This document shows positions 7,267 through 13,950 of a stretch of DNA of 17,832 nucleotides, in pieces; within the stretch, counting starts at the first letter, position 1; the number at the start of each line of letters is the position of its first letter. A model generated the notes under the pieces. It did no database searches. It was not told the DNA's origin and saw nothing but the letters and a program-made list of their open reading frames with translations. The stretch comes from Actinomycetota bacterium (GTDB lineage Bacteria > Actinomycetota > UBA4738 > G016210805): the NCBI GenBank assembly GCA_016210805.1, contig JACQTL010000062.1, positions 1 through 17,832 of the forward strand, read 5' to 3'. The position numbers and the translations under genes were made by a program.

Positions 7267-7284
7267 CCTCCCGGGTGCCGGAGG
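7267..7284 (+). terminator. Weak hairpin after trmD
   Basis: CCTCCCGG (7267-7274) pairs with CCGGAGG (7278-7284) with one bulged base and a 3-base loop, 19 bases after the trmD stop and before the rplS promoter. It may be a terminator, but it is short. Confidence 0.25.
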
Positions 7285-7300
7285 GGAGCGCTCGTCCCGG

Positions 7301-7309
7301 TGCTATCAT
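7301..7309 (+). promoter_or_regulatory. Extended -10 promoter for rplS
   Basis: TGCTATCAT holds a TATCAT -10 box with an upstream TG, an extended -10 arrangement, 29 bases before the rplS start. Transcription would start near 7316 and give a leader of about 23 bases that includes the GAGG ribosome binding site. No -35 is visible, as is usual for extended -10 promoters. Confidence 0.5.
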
Positions 7310-7338
7310 CGGGGCCCGTCCAGCCCCGAGGTACCCCG

Positions 7339-7743
7339 ATGAACACCGTCGATCTCGTAGAGAAGTCGGAGCTGCGCGACGTCCTGCCGGACTTCCGTCC
7401 GGGCGACACCGTCAAGGTGAACGTCCGGGTGGTGGAGGCGGGCCGTGAGCGCATCCAGGTCTTCCAGGGCGTCGTGATCCGCCGCCAGGGCGGCGGCCTG
7501 CGCGAGACCTTCACCGTGCGGAAGATCTCGAACGGCGTCGGCGTGGAGCGGATCTTCCCCGTGCATGCGCCGATGATCGAGAGCATCGTCGTGGTGCGCC
7601 GCGGGCGCGTGCGGCGCGCCAAGCTCTACTACCTGCGCGAGCTCCGCGGCAAGAAGGCCCGCATCAAGGAGCGCCGCGAGGCGCGGCCCGCGGCCGGCGC
7701 GGTGGAGGCGACCGGCGAGGCGGAGTCCGAGGGGCAGGGCTAG
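7339..7743 (+). CDS. rplS: 50S ribosomal protein L19
   Basis: L19 lies at the 30S-50S interface. Conserved segments include FRPGDTVKVNVRV, the VFQGVVIRRQGGGLRETFTVRKIS stretch, GVERIFPVHAP and RAKLYYLRELRGKKARI, so the core is intact. The 134 residues exceed the usual 115 or so because of an Ala/Glu/Gly-rich tail after residue 110. The ATG at 7339 is chosen because MNTVDLVEKSELRDVLPDF is the family N-terminus and GAGG lies upstream; a longer in-frame start at 7300 overlaps the promoter. Its codon use is unlike its neighbours: 14 of 21 arginines are CGC, none is AGG, and 12 of 14 glycines are GGC, whereas rpsP uses mainly CGG and AGG. lepB follows after three bases. Confidence 0.96.
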   Translation: MNTVDLVEKSELRDVLPDFRPGDTVKVNVRVVEAGRERIQVFQGVVIRRQGGGLRETFTVRKISNGVGVERIFPVHAPMIESIVVVRRGRVRRAKLYYLRELRGKKARIKERREARPAAGAVEATGEAESEGQG

Positions 7744-7746
7744 GAG

Positions 7747-8511
7747 GTGTCGGAGCGTCCGCCGGGCTCCTCCGAGCCGGCCGACGAGCCGCGATCGCTG
7801 AGCCCACCTTCCCCGACCGGCCCGGAGGGCGGATCCGTGGCCACCCGGGAGGGCGAGACCTTCGTCGGCCGGGCCCAGTCGCGCCGCCGGGCTCGCAAGG
7901 AGAAGGACAAGGGTCCCCTCGGGTTCCTCCGCGAGCTCCCGTTCCTGATCCTGATCGCCTTCGTCCTGGCCCTTTTGATCAAGACCTTCCTGGTCCAGGC
8001 GTTCTACATCCCGTCGCCGTCGATGGAGCCGACGCTGAAGGTCGGCGACCGGGTGCTGGTCAACAAGCTGGCCTACCGGTTCGGGGAGCCCGAGCGGGGG
8101 GACGTGATCGTGTTCGAGAACCCCCGGCCGTCCCAGGAACCGGAACGGGGCGCCGTCTCCGCGTTCTGGCACTGGGTGATCGAGGGGCTGGGGTTCTCCA
8201 CCCCGCCCGACCGGGACTTCATCAAGCGGGTGGTCGGGCTCCCCGGCGAGACCGTGGAGCAGCGCGGGGGGGACATCTACATCGACGGGGAACGCCTCGA
8301 CGAGCCCTGGCTCCCGGAGGAGATCGTGGACAACCGGCCCGTGGCCCCGAAGGAGGTCCCCGAGGGGTTCCTGTTCGTCATGGGCGACAACCGGACGAAC
8401 TCGAACGACTCCCGGTTCGGCCTCGGCCTGGTGCCGATGGACAAGGTGGTCGGGAAGGGCTTCGTGATCATCTGGCCCCCTTCCGAGATCGGGTGGCTCC
8501 GGGGCGGGTAG
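7747..8511 (+). CDS. lepB: Signal peptidase I
   Basis: This membrane-bound endopeptidase removes Sec and Tat signal peptides outside the cytoplasmic membrane. The 254-residue protein has a charged, disordered N-terminus, one transmembrane helix at about 64-85, then the catalytic Ser92 in SPSMEPTL and the general base Lys160 in KRVVGLPGE. The GDNRTNSNDSR box (213-223) is also present. One transmembrane helix is the common actinobacterial arrangement. The start is uncertain. GTG 7747 lies three bases after the rplS stop, which suggests coupling, but its AGGAG touches the start codon. GTG 7837 is in frame with GGAGG eight bases upstream and would remove 30 low-complexity residues without affecting the domain. 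Likely substrates in this window are the S8 protease and the M23 protein. Confidence 0.95.
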   Translation: MSERPPGSSEPADEPRSLSPPSPTGPEGGSVATREGETFVGRAQSRRRARKEKDKGPLGFLRELPFLILIAFVLALLIKTFLVQAFYIPSPSMEPTLKVGDRVLVNKLAYRFGEPERGDVIVFENPRPSQEPERGAVSAFWHWVIEGLGFSTPPDRDFIKRVVGLPGETVEQRGGDIYIDGERLDEPWLPEEIVDNRPVAPKEVPEGFLFVMGDNRTNSNDSRFGLGLVPMDKVVGKGFVIIWPPSEIGWLRGG

Positions 8512-8514
8512 GCT
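8509..8514 (+). promoter_or_regulatory. Possible -10 box for rnhB within a 13-base inverted repeat
   Basis: TAGGCT overlaps the lepB stop codon and ends nine bases before GTG 8524. It lies inside GGGTAGGCTACCC (8506-8518), an inverted repeat of six bases around a central G. This could be a near-leaderless promoter for rnhB, or only the lepB stop region. Confidence 0.25.
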
Positions 8515-8523
8515 ACCCGAGGC

Positions 8524-9186
8524 GTGGTGGCAGCCGGGTTCGATCTGGACCGCTTCGAGCGGAGGCTCCGCGAGCAGGGCTTCCGCCGGATCGCCGGCGC
8601 CGACGAGGCCGGCCGGGGGGCCCTGGCCGGGCCGCTCGTCGCGGCCGCGGTGATCCTCCCCGAGGGGTTCCCGCTCGACGGGCTGAACGACTCCAAGCTC
8701 CTCACCCGGCTCCAGCGAGAGGCGTGCTACGAGCGGATCCTGGCCGAGGCCACCGCGGTGTCGGTGTGCCGGGCCATGCCCACCCGGATCGATCACCGGG
8801 GCCTGCACCGCTCCAACCTCTTCCTGCTCCGCCGGGCCCTCCGGGAGCTCCCCGTGGAGCCCGACTACGTGCTCACCGACGGCTGGCCGATCCGGGGGAT
8901 CCGCCTGCCCCACCTGTCGATCAAGAAGGGCGACGCCGTCACGGCCTCGGTGGCGGCGGCCTCGGTGGTGGCCAAGGTGACCAGGGACCGGATCATGGAG
9001 CGCTACCACCGGCGGTTCCCCGAGTTCGGGTTCGACCGGAACCGGGGGTACGGGACCCGGGAGCACTGGGCCGCGCTCGACCGCCTGGGGCCGACGCCGA
9101 TCCACCGGCGGTCCTTCAAGGGGGTCCTCACCGGGCTGGACGGGCGGCCCAGGCCGGGGATCCTCGCCGACGCCGGGGCCGAGTGA
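8524..9186 (+). CDS. rnhB: Ribonuclease HII
   Basis: RNase HII cuts RNA in RNA-DNA hybrids and starts removal of single ribonucleotides from DNA. The 220-residue protein shows the family motifs: GADEAGRGALAGP with D27 and E28, LNDSK (54-58), DYVLTDG with D119, and a segment ending VVAKVTRD with D155. These supply the four acidic active-site residues. FPEFGFDRNRGYGTREH also matches the family. The start is GTG 8524, or GTG 8527 one codon later; only a weak GAGG precedes them. It follows lepB by 12 bases, the common actinobacterial order. A hairpin lies immediately downstream. Confidence 0.95.
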   Translation: MVAAGFDLDRFERRLREQGFRRIAGADEAGRGALAGPLVAAAVILPEGFPLDGLNDSKLLTRLQREACYERILAEATAVSVCRAMPTRIDHRGLHRSNLFLLRRALRELPVEPDYVLTDGWPIRGIRLPHLSIKKGDAVTASVAAASVVAKVTRDRIMERYHRRFPEFGFDRNRGYGTREHWAALDRLGPTPIHRRSFKGVLTGLDGRPRPGILADAGAE

Positions 9187-9188
9187 CC

Positions 9189-9207
9189 CTCCGGCCCCCC
9201 GCCGGAG
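9189..9207 (+). terminator. Hairpin after rnhB
   Basis: CTCCGGC (9189-9195) and GCCGGAG (9201-9207) form a perfect 7-bp stem with a 5-base C loop, two bases after the rnhB stop. There is no T-tract. Confidence 0.4.
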
Positions 9208-9229
9208 CCTCGTCGTCGCCGGTCCGTCC

Positions 9230-9235
9230 GATAAT
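9230..9235 (+). promoter_or_regulatory. -10 box for the DUF2469 gene
   Basis: GATAAT (5/6 match to TATAAT) lies 21 bases before the ATG, and GGGAGG follows as ribosome binding site. Together with the hairpin upstream it indicates a separate transcription start. The -35 is not evident. Confidence 0.4.
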
Positions 9236-9256
9236 GGAGGCCCCACGGGAGGATCG

Positions 9257-9565
9257 ATGAGCGACGAGGACATCGAGCGCTACGAGGCCGAGATCGAGCT
9301 CCAGCTCTACCGGGAGTACCGCGACGTCCTCCCGATGTTCCGCTACGTCGTCGAGACGGAGCGCCGGTTCTACCTGGCCAACCAGGTGGACGTCCGCCCG
9401 CACGCCGACGGTGGCGGGGTGTGGTTCGAGGTGAACCTGACCGACGCGTGGGTGTGGGACATGTACCGGCCGGCCCGGTTCGTCACCGAGGTCCGGGTGG
9501 TGACCACCCGCGACGTGAACGTGGAGGAGCTGGCCCGCAAGGACGACCTGCTGGGGAACGGCTGA
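9257..9565 (+). CDS. DUF2469 family protein
   Basis: The 102-residue protein matches the actinobacterial DUF2469 family, whose function is unknown to me. Recognisable features are the acidic N-terminus MSDEDIERYEAEIELQLYRE, the YRDVLPMFRYVVETERRFYLAN segment, WFEVNLTDAWVWDMYRPARFV, and the end segment VNVEELARKDDLL. It has no signal peptide or membrane segment, so it should be cytoplasmic. It lies between rnhB and yraN, its usual place in actinobacteria. The ATG at 9257 has GGGAGG six bases upstream. Hairpins on both sides and its own -10 box suggest a single-gene transcript. It is one of the best taxonomic markers in the window. Confidence 0.92.
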   Translation: MSDEDIERYEAEIELQLYREYRDVLPMFRYVVETERRFYLANQVDVRPHADGGGVWFEVNLTDAWVWDMYRPARFVTEVRVVTTRDVNVEELARKDDLLGNG

Positions 9566-9580
9566 GCCCTCGGGCTCGGC
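9561..9580 (+). terminator. Hairpin over the DUF2469 stop
   Basis: GCTGAGCC (9561-9568) pairs with GGCTCGGC (9573-9580), eight pairs including one G-T, around the tetraloop CTCG. It spans the stop codon and precedes the yraN promoter. No T-tract follows. Confidence 0.4.
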
Positions 9581-9622
9581 TCCCCGGTGCGCCCCGGACC
9601 CCGGACTGTCGTTGGCTCCGGC

Positions 9623-9628
9623 TACGGT
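9623..9628 (+). promoter_or_regulatory. -10 box of a probable leaderless yraN promoter
   Basis: TACGGT ends six bases before the ATG at 9635. No ribosome binding site is present, and the spacing would place transcription start at the start codon. This supports ATG 9635 over an upstream GTG at 9587, which would put the -10 box inside the gene. Confidence 0.45.
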
Positions 9629-9634
9629 TCGCCC

Positions 9635-10012
9635 ATGCCTGGGCGGGGCGCGGGGGAGGATCGCCGGGCCCGGGTGGGTCGGGCCGGGGAGTCCGCAGCC
9701 GCGGAGGTCTACCGGCGCCGGGGGTTCCGGGTGGTGGCCCGGAACTGGCGGTGCCCGGCCGGCGAGCTCGACCTGGTGGTGTCCCGCGGCGCGCTGCTCG
9801 TGTTCTGCGAGGTGAAGGCCCGGACGGGGCTTTTGCTCGGGCCCGGCTACGAGGCGGTCACCTGGCGCAAGCAGCGAAAGCTCCGCCAGCTCGCCGAGCT
9901 GTTCCTGGCGGTGACCCGGGTGCCGCACGGGTCGCTCCGGTTCGACGTGGCCAGCGTCCACGTTCCCCGGTCGGGGCGACCCTCCGTGGAGCTCTACGAG
10001 GACGCCTTCTGA
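9635..10012 (+). CDS. yraN: YraN family (UPF0102) endonuclease-like protein
   Basis: The 125-residue protein has the UPF0102 signature, a small PD-(D/E)XK nuclease-like fold. RAGESAA contains E19, YRRRGFRVVARNWRCPAGELDLVV contains D46, and FCEVKAR supplies E59 and K61; these match the expected active-site acids and lysine. The exact role is not established; it is regularly found beside comM/yifB and dprA, as here, and a DNA-processing role is inferred. The ATG at 9635 gives the normal family length and N-terminus. The mRNA is probably leaderless. A hairpin follows the stop. Confidence 0.92.
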   Translation: MPGRGAGEDRRARVGRAGESAAAEVYRRRGFRVVARNWRCPAGELDLVVSRGALLVFCEVKARTGLLLGPGYEAVTWRKQRKLRQLAELFLAVTRVPHGSLRFDVASVHVPRSGRPSVELYEDAF

Positions 10013-10017
10013 TCGCC

Positions 10018-10049
10018 GGGCCGTGGGAACGTCCCAGCCTGGACGGCCC
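10018..10049 (+). terminator. Branched hairpin after yraN
   Basis: GGGCCGT (10018-10024) pairs perfectly with ACGGCCC (10043-10049). Inside it GGGA (10025-10028) can pair with TCCC (10032-10035). It begins six bases after the yraN stop and lies before the comM promoter. Confidence 0.4.
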
Positions 10050-10077
10050 CCGGTCCTTCGGTGTCACTGCCACCCGC

Positions 10078-10083
10078 TAGGGT
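10078..10083 (+). promoter_or_regulatory. -10 box for comM
   Basis: TAGGGT lies 15 bases before the comM ATG, followed by GGAGGGGGAGGG as ribosome binding site. It would give a very short leader. No clear -35 is seen. Confidence 0.35.
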
Positions 10084-10098
10084 CCCGGAGGGGGAGGG

Positions 10099-11643
10099 AT
10101 GTACGGGCGGGTCGCGGGCGTCGTCGTCGTGGGGATCCACGGTCACCTCGTCTCGGTCGAGGCGCACCTCGGCCGGGGCCTTCCAGCGCTGAGCCTCACG
10201 GGGCTCCCCGGGGCCTCGGTCCAGGACGCCCGGGAGCGGGTCCGTCCGGCCGTCGAGAGCTCGGGCCTCGAGTGGCCGCTCCGCCGCGTGGTCGTGAACC
10301 TGTCGCCGGCCTCCCTCCGCAAGGAGGGGCCCGGGCTCGACCTCCCCATCGCGATGGCCATCCTGGCCGCCTCGGCCCAGGTGCCGGCCGGCCTCCTCGA
10401 CCGCTACGCGTTCGCCGGGGAGCTGTCGCTGAAGGGCGGGCTCGTCCCCACGCCGGGCATCCTCTCGGTGGCCATGGCCGCGGCCCGGGCCGGGCTGGCC
10501 GGGGCCGTGGTCCCGGAGTCGAACGGCAGCGAGGCGGCCCTGGTCGAGGGCCTGGATGTCGTGGCGGCGCCCTCGCTGGCCCGGGTCGTCTCGTTCCTCC
10601 GGGGGGAGTGGCGGCCCCCGCCACCGCCCCCTTCGCCCGAACCGGGGACCGAGGCCCCGGTCGCGCACGAGGTCGACTTCGCGGAGGTCCGCGGGCAGCT
10701 GCAGGCTCGCCGGGCCCTGGAGGTCGCCGCGGCGGGAGGGCACAACCTCCTCCTGGTCGGGCCGCCGGGCGCCGGCAAGACCATGCTGGCCCGGCGGCTG
10801 GCCACGGTGCTCCCGGCCCCGTCCCGCCAGGAGGCCCTGGAGGTCACCCGCCTGCACTCGGTGGCCGGGCTGCTGGCCGGCTCGGGCCTGGTCACCACCC
10901 GGCCGTTCCGGGCTCCGCACCACTCGATCTCCCAGGCGGGCCTCCTCGGCGGGGGGACCGGCCACCTCCGTCCCGGAGAGGTCTCCCTGGCCCACCACGG
11001 CGTCCTGTTCCTGGACGAGCTGAACGAGTTCCGCCGCGACGCGATCGAGGGGCTGCGCCAGCCGCTCGAGGACGGCCGGGTGGTGGTCACCAGGATCGCC
11101 GGCTCGGTGGAGTTCCCCGCCCGGTTCACGCTGGTCGCGGCGGCCAACCCCTGCCCCTGCGGCTACGAGGGCGATCCGCGGAAGGCGTGCCGCTGCCTGC
11201 CCCAGCGCGTGGACGCCTACCGGCAGAAGCTCTCCGGGCCGCTCCTGGACCGGATCGACATCCGGCTCTCGGTACCCCGCCTGTCGCGGGAGGAGCTCCT
11301 CGGCGAGACGCCCGGGGAGGGCTCGGCGGCGATCCGGGAACGCGTGGAGGAGGCCCGGGCCCGGCAGCGCGACCGGTACGGGGAGCTCGGGATCCAGTCG
11401 AACGCGCAGCTCCCCGGGCCCCTGGCCCGCAGGTACGTACGGCTCTCGTCGGCGGCCGGGACGCTGCTGGCCCAGGCGGTGGAGGCCCTCGGGCTCTCCG
11501 GGCGGGGGTTCGACCGGGCCGTCAAGGTGGCCCGGACGATCGCCGACCTGGCCGGCACCGACGAGGTCGAGGCCGACCACCTGGCCGAGGCGCTGTCCTA
11601 CCGCGCCCCGGTGGCTGAGCGCGAGCCGGCCGGGGCGGCCTGA
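10099..11643 (+). CDS. comM: ComM/YifB family Mg-chelatase-like AAA+ ATPase
   Basis: This 514-residue AAA+ protein belongs to the ComM/YifB family. ComM is a hexameric branch-migration helicase that aids integration of DNA during natural transformation in Gram-negative bacteria; in actinobacteria the role is inferred. The N-terminal Lon-protease-like domain spans about 1-170, followed by a Pro-rich linker (173-182). The ATPase has the Walker A motif GPPGAGKT (221-228) and Walker B VLFLDE (302-307). A Cys cluster, C352, C354, C364 and C366, could bind zinc, and GPLLDRIDI (380-388) and the C-terminal Mg-chelatase region follow. The ATG at 10099 has a strong ribosome binding site. dprA starts one base after the stop, so the two are translationally close and share a transformation or recombination context. 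Confidence 0.95.
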   Translation: MYGRVAGVVVVGIHGHLVSVEAHLGRGLPALSLTGLPGASVQDARERVRPAVESSGLEWPLRRVVVNLSPASLRKEGPGLDLPIAMAILAASAQVPAGLLDRYAFAGELSLKGGLVPTPGILSVAMAAARAGLAGAVVPESNGSEAALVEGLDVVAAPSLARVVSFLRGEWRPPPPPPSPEPGTEAPVAHEVDFAEVRGQLQARRALEVAAAGGHNLLLVGPPGAGKTMLARRLATVLPAPSRQEALEVTRLHSVAGLLAGSGLVTTRPFRAPHHSISQAGLLGGGTGHLRPGEVSLAHHGVLFLDELNEFRRDAIEGLRQPLEDGRVVVTRIAGSVEFPARFTLVAAANPCPCGYEGDPRKACRCLPQRVDAYRQKLSGPLLDRIDIRLSVPRLSREELLGETPGEGSAAIRERVEEARARQRDRYGELGIQSNAQLPGPLARRYVRLSSAAGTLLAQAVEALGLSGRGFDRAVKVARTIADLAGTDEVEADHLAEALSYRAPVAEREPAGAA

Positions 11644-11644
11644 C

Positions 11645-12823
11645 GTGGAGGGGTCGCCCACGGCCTCCGCCGAGGAGGCTCCCCCGCCTCTCGGGGACGC
11701 GCCCGGGGAGCGACCACCCCCCTCGTGGCCCCGGGGGTTCGTCCGGACCGGCGAGGACCGGCGGGCCGCCCTCGTCCTGGCCCACGGGCGGTGGTCCGGC
11801 CTCCAGCGGCTGATGGCCGTGGCCGAGCGGGTGGGGACGGCGTCCGCTTGCCTGGAGGCCGTGGCCTCCGGGGAGGCCGGGGAGGCCGGCCAGGCGGGCA
11901 GACGGAGGGTGGCCGGCCTCCGGCCCGAGGAGCTCGAGGAGCGCCTCTCGGCCCTGGGCACGAGGTTCGTGGCCCGCGACGGGCCGGAGTACCCCCCCTC
12001 CCTCGACGACCTGCACGACCCCCCGATCGGGCTGTTCGTCCGGGGCGGCTCGCTGGCCGTGCTGGTCCCGCGGGTCGCGGTGGTCGGGGCCCGGAACTGC
12101 TCGGTGGCCGGACGGGAGCTGGCCAGGGGGCTGGGGCGAGGGCTGGGGACGGCCGGGGTCGTCCTGGTCTCCGGAGGGGCCAGGGGGATCGACACGGCCG
12201 GGCACCGGGGGGCCCTCGACGTGGGCGCTCCCACGATCGCCGTGCTCGGGTCGGGTGTGGACCTGCCCTATCCGGCCTCGAACCGGCGACTCCTCGACCA
12301 GGTGGCGGAGGCCGGAGCGGTGGTGTCCGAGTACCCGCCCGGCGTCCGGGCTGCCGCCTTCCGGTTCCCCGCCCGGAACCGGATCGTGGCCGCGCTGTCC
12401 CTGGGCGTGGTGGTGGTGGAGGGGACCCGCCGGAGCGGGTCGATGATCTCCGCCGACCACGCCCTCGACCTGGGGCGGCCGGTGTTCGCGCTGCCGGGCC
12501 CGGTCACCAGCGAGCTCGCCGAGGGGCCGCTCAACCTGATCCGGTCGGGGGCCACCATGATCCGGGGCACCGACGACCTGCTGGAGGACCTCGGGCTCCA
12601 CCCGGCCATGGGGGTGACGGCGACCGGTGCCCCCGGGGGGCTGGGACCCGTGGAGCGGGCCGTCCTGGGGTCGCTCGCCGGGCTCACGCTGCCCGAGGAG
12701 GTGGCCCGGGCTCTGGGGGTGACCCCCGTCGAGATCCTCCCCACGCTGCTCCGGCTCGAGCTGGCCGGCCTGGTCCGGAGCGTCGGGGGGCGCTACGAGC
12801 GGCGCCTGGTCGGGGCGGGCTGA
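11645..12823 (+). CDS. dprA: DNA-processing protein DprA
   Basis: DprA binds incoming single-stranded DNA and loads RecA during transformation; it is also widespread in bacteria not known to be competent. The 392-residue protein has an Ala/Pro-rich N-terminus, a helical region at about 38-110, and then the Rossmann-like core. The core motifs are VAVVGARNCSVAG (144-156), SGGARGIDTAGHRGAL (176-191), LGSGVDLPYPASNRRL (201-216), FPARNRIVAAL (241-251), RSGSMISADHA (263-273) and GRPVFALPGP (277-286). Residues 332-388 form a winged-helix-like domain. The GTG at 11645 lies one base after the comM stop without a good ribosome binding site, so coupling is likely. Downstream ends in a small hairpin before xerC. 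Confidence 0.95.
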   Translation: MEGSPTASAEEAPPPLGDAPGERPPPSWPRGFVRTGEDRRAALVLAHGRWSGLQRLMAVAERVGTASACLEAVASGEAGEAGQAGRRRVAGLRPEELEERLSALGTRFVARDGPEYPPSLDDLHDPPIGLFVRGGSLAVLVPRVAVVGARNCSVAGRELARGLGRGLGTAGVVLVSGGARGIDTAGHRGALDVGAPTIAVLGSGVDLPYPASNRRLLDQVAEAGAVVSEYPPGVRAAAFRFPARNRIVAALSLGVVVVEGTRRSGSMISADHALDLGRPVFALPGPVTSELAEGPLNLIRSGATMIRGTDDLLEDLGLHPAMGVTATGAPGGLGPVERAVLGSLAGLTLPEEVARALGVTPVEILPTLLRLELAGLVRSVGGRYERRLVGAG

Positions 12824-12837
12824 GGGCCATCCGGCCC
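12824..12837 (+). terminator. Small hairpin after dprA
   Basis: GGGCC (12824-12828) pairs with GGCCC (12833-12837) around an ATCC loop, directly after the dprA stop. The stem is short and there is no T-tract. Confidence 0.25.
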
Positions 12838-12846
12838 CCCCGCGTA

Positions 12847-12874
12847 TTGATTCCACGCCGGCGTGTGATACAAG
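12847..12874 (+). promoter_or_regulatory. xerC promoter region with a 12-bp palindrome
   Basis: TTGATT (12847-12852) resembles a -35 box, and TACAAG (12869-12874) follows after 16 bases as a poor -10. Between them CACGCCGGCGTG (12854-12865) is a perfect 12-bp palindrome, a typical place for a repressor site. The -10 is weak, so the promoter call is uncertain, but the palindrome is exact. Confidence 0.4.
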
Positions 12875-12897
12875 GGGCTGGTCGACGCGGAGGTACC

Positions 12898-13950
12898 GTG
12901 GCACGGCCCGAACCACTTCCCCGATCCCCCCGGCCGGCGGAGTCCGACCACGGACAGCCGTCGGGCGCCGACGCGTCCCCGGCGGACCGCGAGCTGATCG
13001 CGGGGTTCGCCGATCACCTGCGGCTAGAGCGCCGGCTCTCCGAGAACACCGTCAGGGCCTACACGAACGACCTCGACCAGCTCGCCCGGTTCCTGGCCCG
13101 GGGCCACACGGACCTCTCCGGGGCGACCCTCCGGATGCTCCGGCGGTTCCTGGCCCAGCTCTCCACCCGGGGGTACGCCCGGGCCTCGATCGCCCGGCGG
13201 GTGTCCGCCATGCGGACCTTCTACCGGTGGGCCCGGGCCGGGGGTCGGGTCCCGGCGGACCCGGCCGCGTCGCTGGGCCGACCCCGGGTGAGCTCCCGCC
13301 TTCCCACGGTGCTCCGCCCGGAGGAGGCCGCCCGTCTCGTGGAGGCCCCGACCGCTCCGCGGGTCGCCGGGCCCGACGGGGTCGGCGAAGCGGACGGAGG
13401 GCGGGCCGGCGGCCGTGGAGACCCGGCCTACGAGGGGGCCGTGGCCCTCCGCGACCGGGCGGTGCTCGAGCTCCTCTACGGCCTGGGGCTCCGGGTGGGG
13501 GAGGTGGCCGCGCTCACCGAGGACCGCGTGGACGTGGGCCGCCGCCGGATCCGGGTCCTGGGGAAGGGGTCCAGGGAGCGGGAGGTCCCCATCGGCGACT
13601 TCGCGATGGCGGCCCTCGAGGCCTACCTCCTGGAGGGCCGGGCGGCGATGGCTCCCCCGGGAAGCCCAGAGCACCCGGCCGTGTTCTTCAATCGGAGGGG
13701 GAAGCCCATGGGCACGCGGGACGTGCGGGCGATGGTCGAAAGATACCGGCGAATGAGTATGTCGGACCGGACGCTGTCTCCACATACTCTCAGGCACTCG
13801 TTCGCCACGCACCTGTTGGAGGGAGGAGCCGACATCCGCGCGGTCCAGGAGCTGCTAGGGCACGCCAGCCTGACGACGACCCAGCGGTACACGCACGTGT
13901 CCCGCTCGCGGCTCTTCTCGTCCTACCGGCAGAGCCATCCGAGGGCATGA
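12898..13950 (+). CDS. xerC: Tyrosine recombinase XerC
   Basis: Xer recombinases resolve chromosome dimers at dif. The 350-residue protein has an N-terminal SAM-like core-binding domain (about 32-125) and the catalytic domain. The active-site residues are all present: R199 in GLRVGE, K223 in GKGSRER, H296 and R299 in SPHTLRHSF, H322 in LLGHASL and the nucleophile Y331 in TQRYTHV. It is longer than the usual 300 or so because of a 30-residue Ser/Pro-rich N-terminus and a Gly/Ala/Asp-rich insert at about 151-180. The GTG at 12898 has GGAGG upstream. Its position next to dprA and the sigma factor is the chromosomal XerC context, not an integrase; no attachment sites were seen. Codons 281-297 are unusually A/T-ending. 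The stop overlaps the next gene by four bases. Confidence 0.93.
   Translation: MARPEPLPRSPRPAESDHGQPSGADASPADRELIAGFADHLRLERRLSENTVRAYTNDLDQLARFLARGHTDLSGATLRMLRRFLAQLSTRGYARASIARRVSAMRTFYRWARAGGRVPADPAASLGRPRVSSRLPTVLRPEEAARLVEAPTAPRVAGPDGVGEADGGRAGGRGDPAYEGAVALRDRAVLELLYGLGLRVGEVAALTEDRVDVGRRRIRVLGKGSREREVPIGDFAMAALEAYLLEGRAAMAPPGSPEHPAVFFNRRGKPMGTRDVRAMVERYRRMSMSDRTLSPHTLRHSFATHLLEGGADIRAVQELLGHASLTTTQRYTHVSRSRLFSSYRQSHPRA

Noticed and set aside
7306..9273. 655-codon minus-strand open frame opposite rplS, lepB and rnhB
   Set aside because: Three conserved plus-strand genes explain the interval. The minus frame is Pro/His/Gly-rich without motifs.
9994..12234. 746-codon minus-strand open frame opposite comM and dprA
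   Set aside because: Low-complexity Ser/Arg/Pro/Gly composition, antisense to two clear genes.
12898..13950. Tyrosine recombinase as sign of an integrated mobile element
   Set aside because: It is in the usual chromosomal XerC position beside dprA and the sigma gene. No attachment repeats, tRNA gene or phage genes are near.
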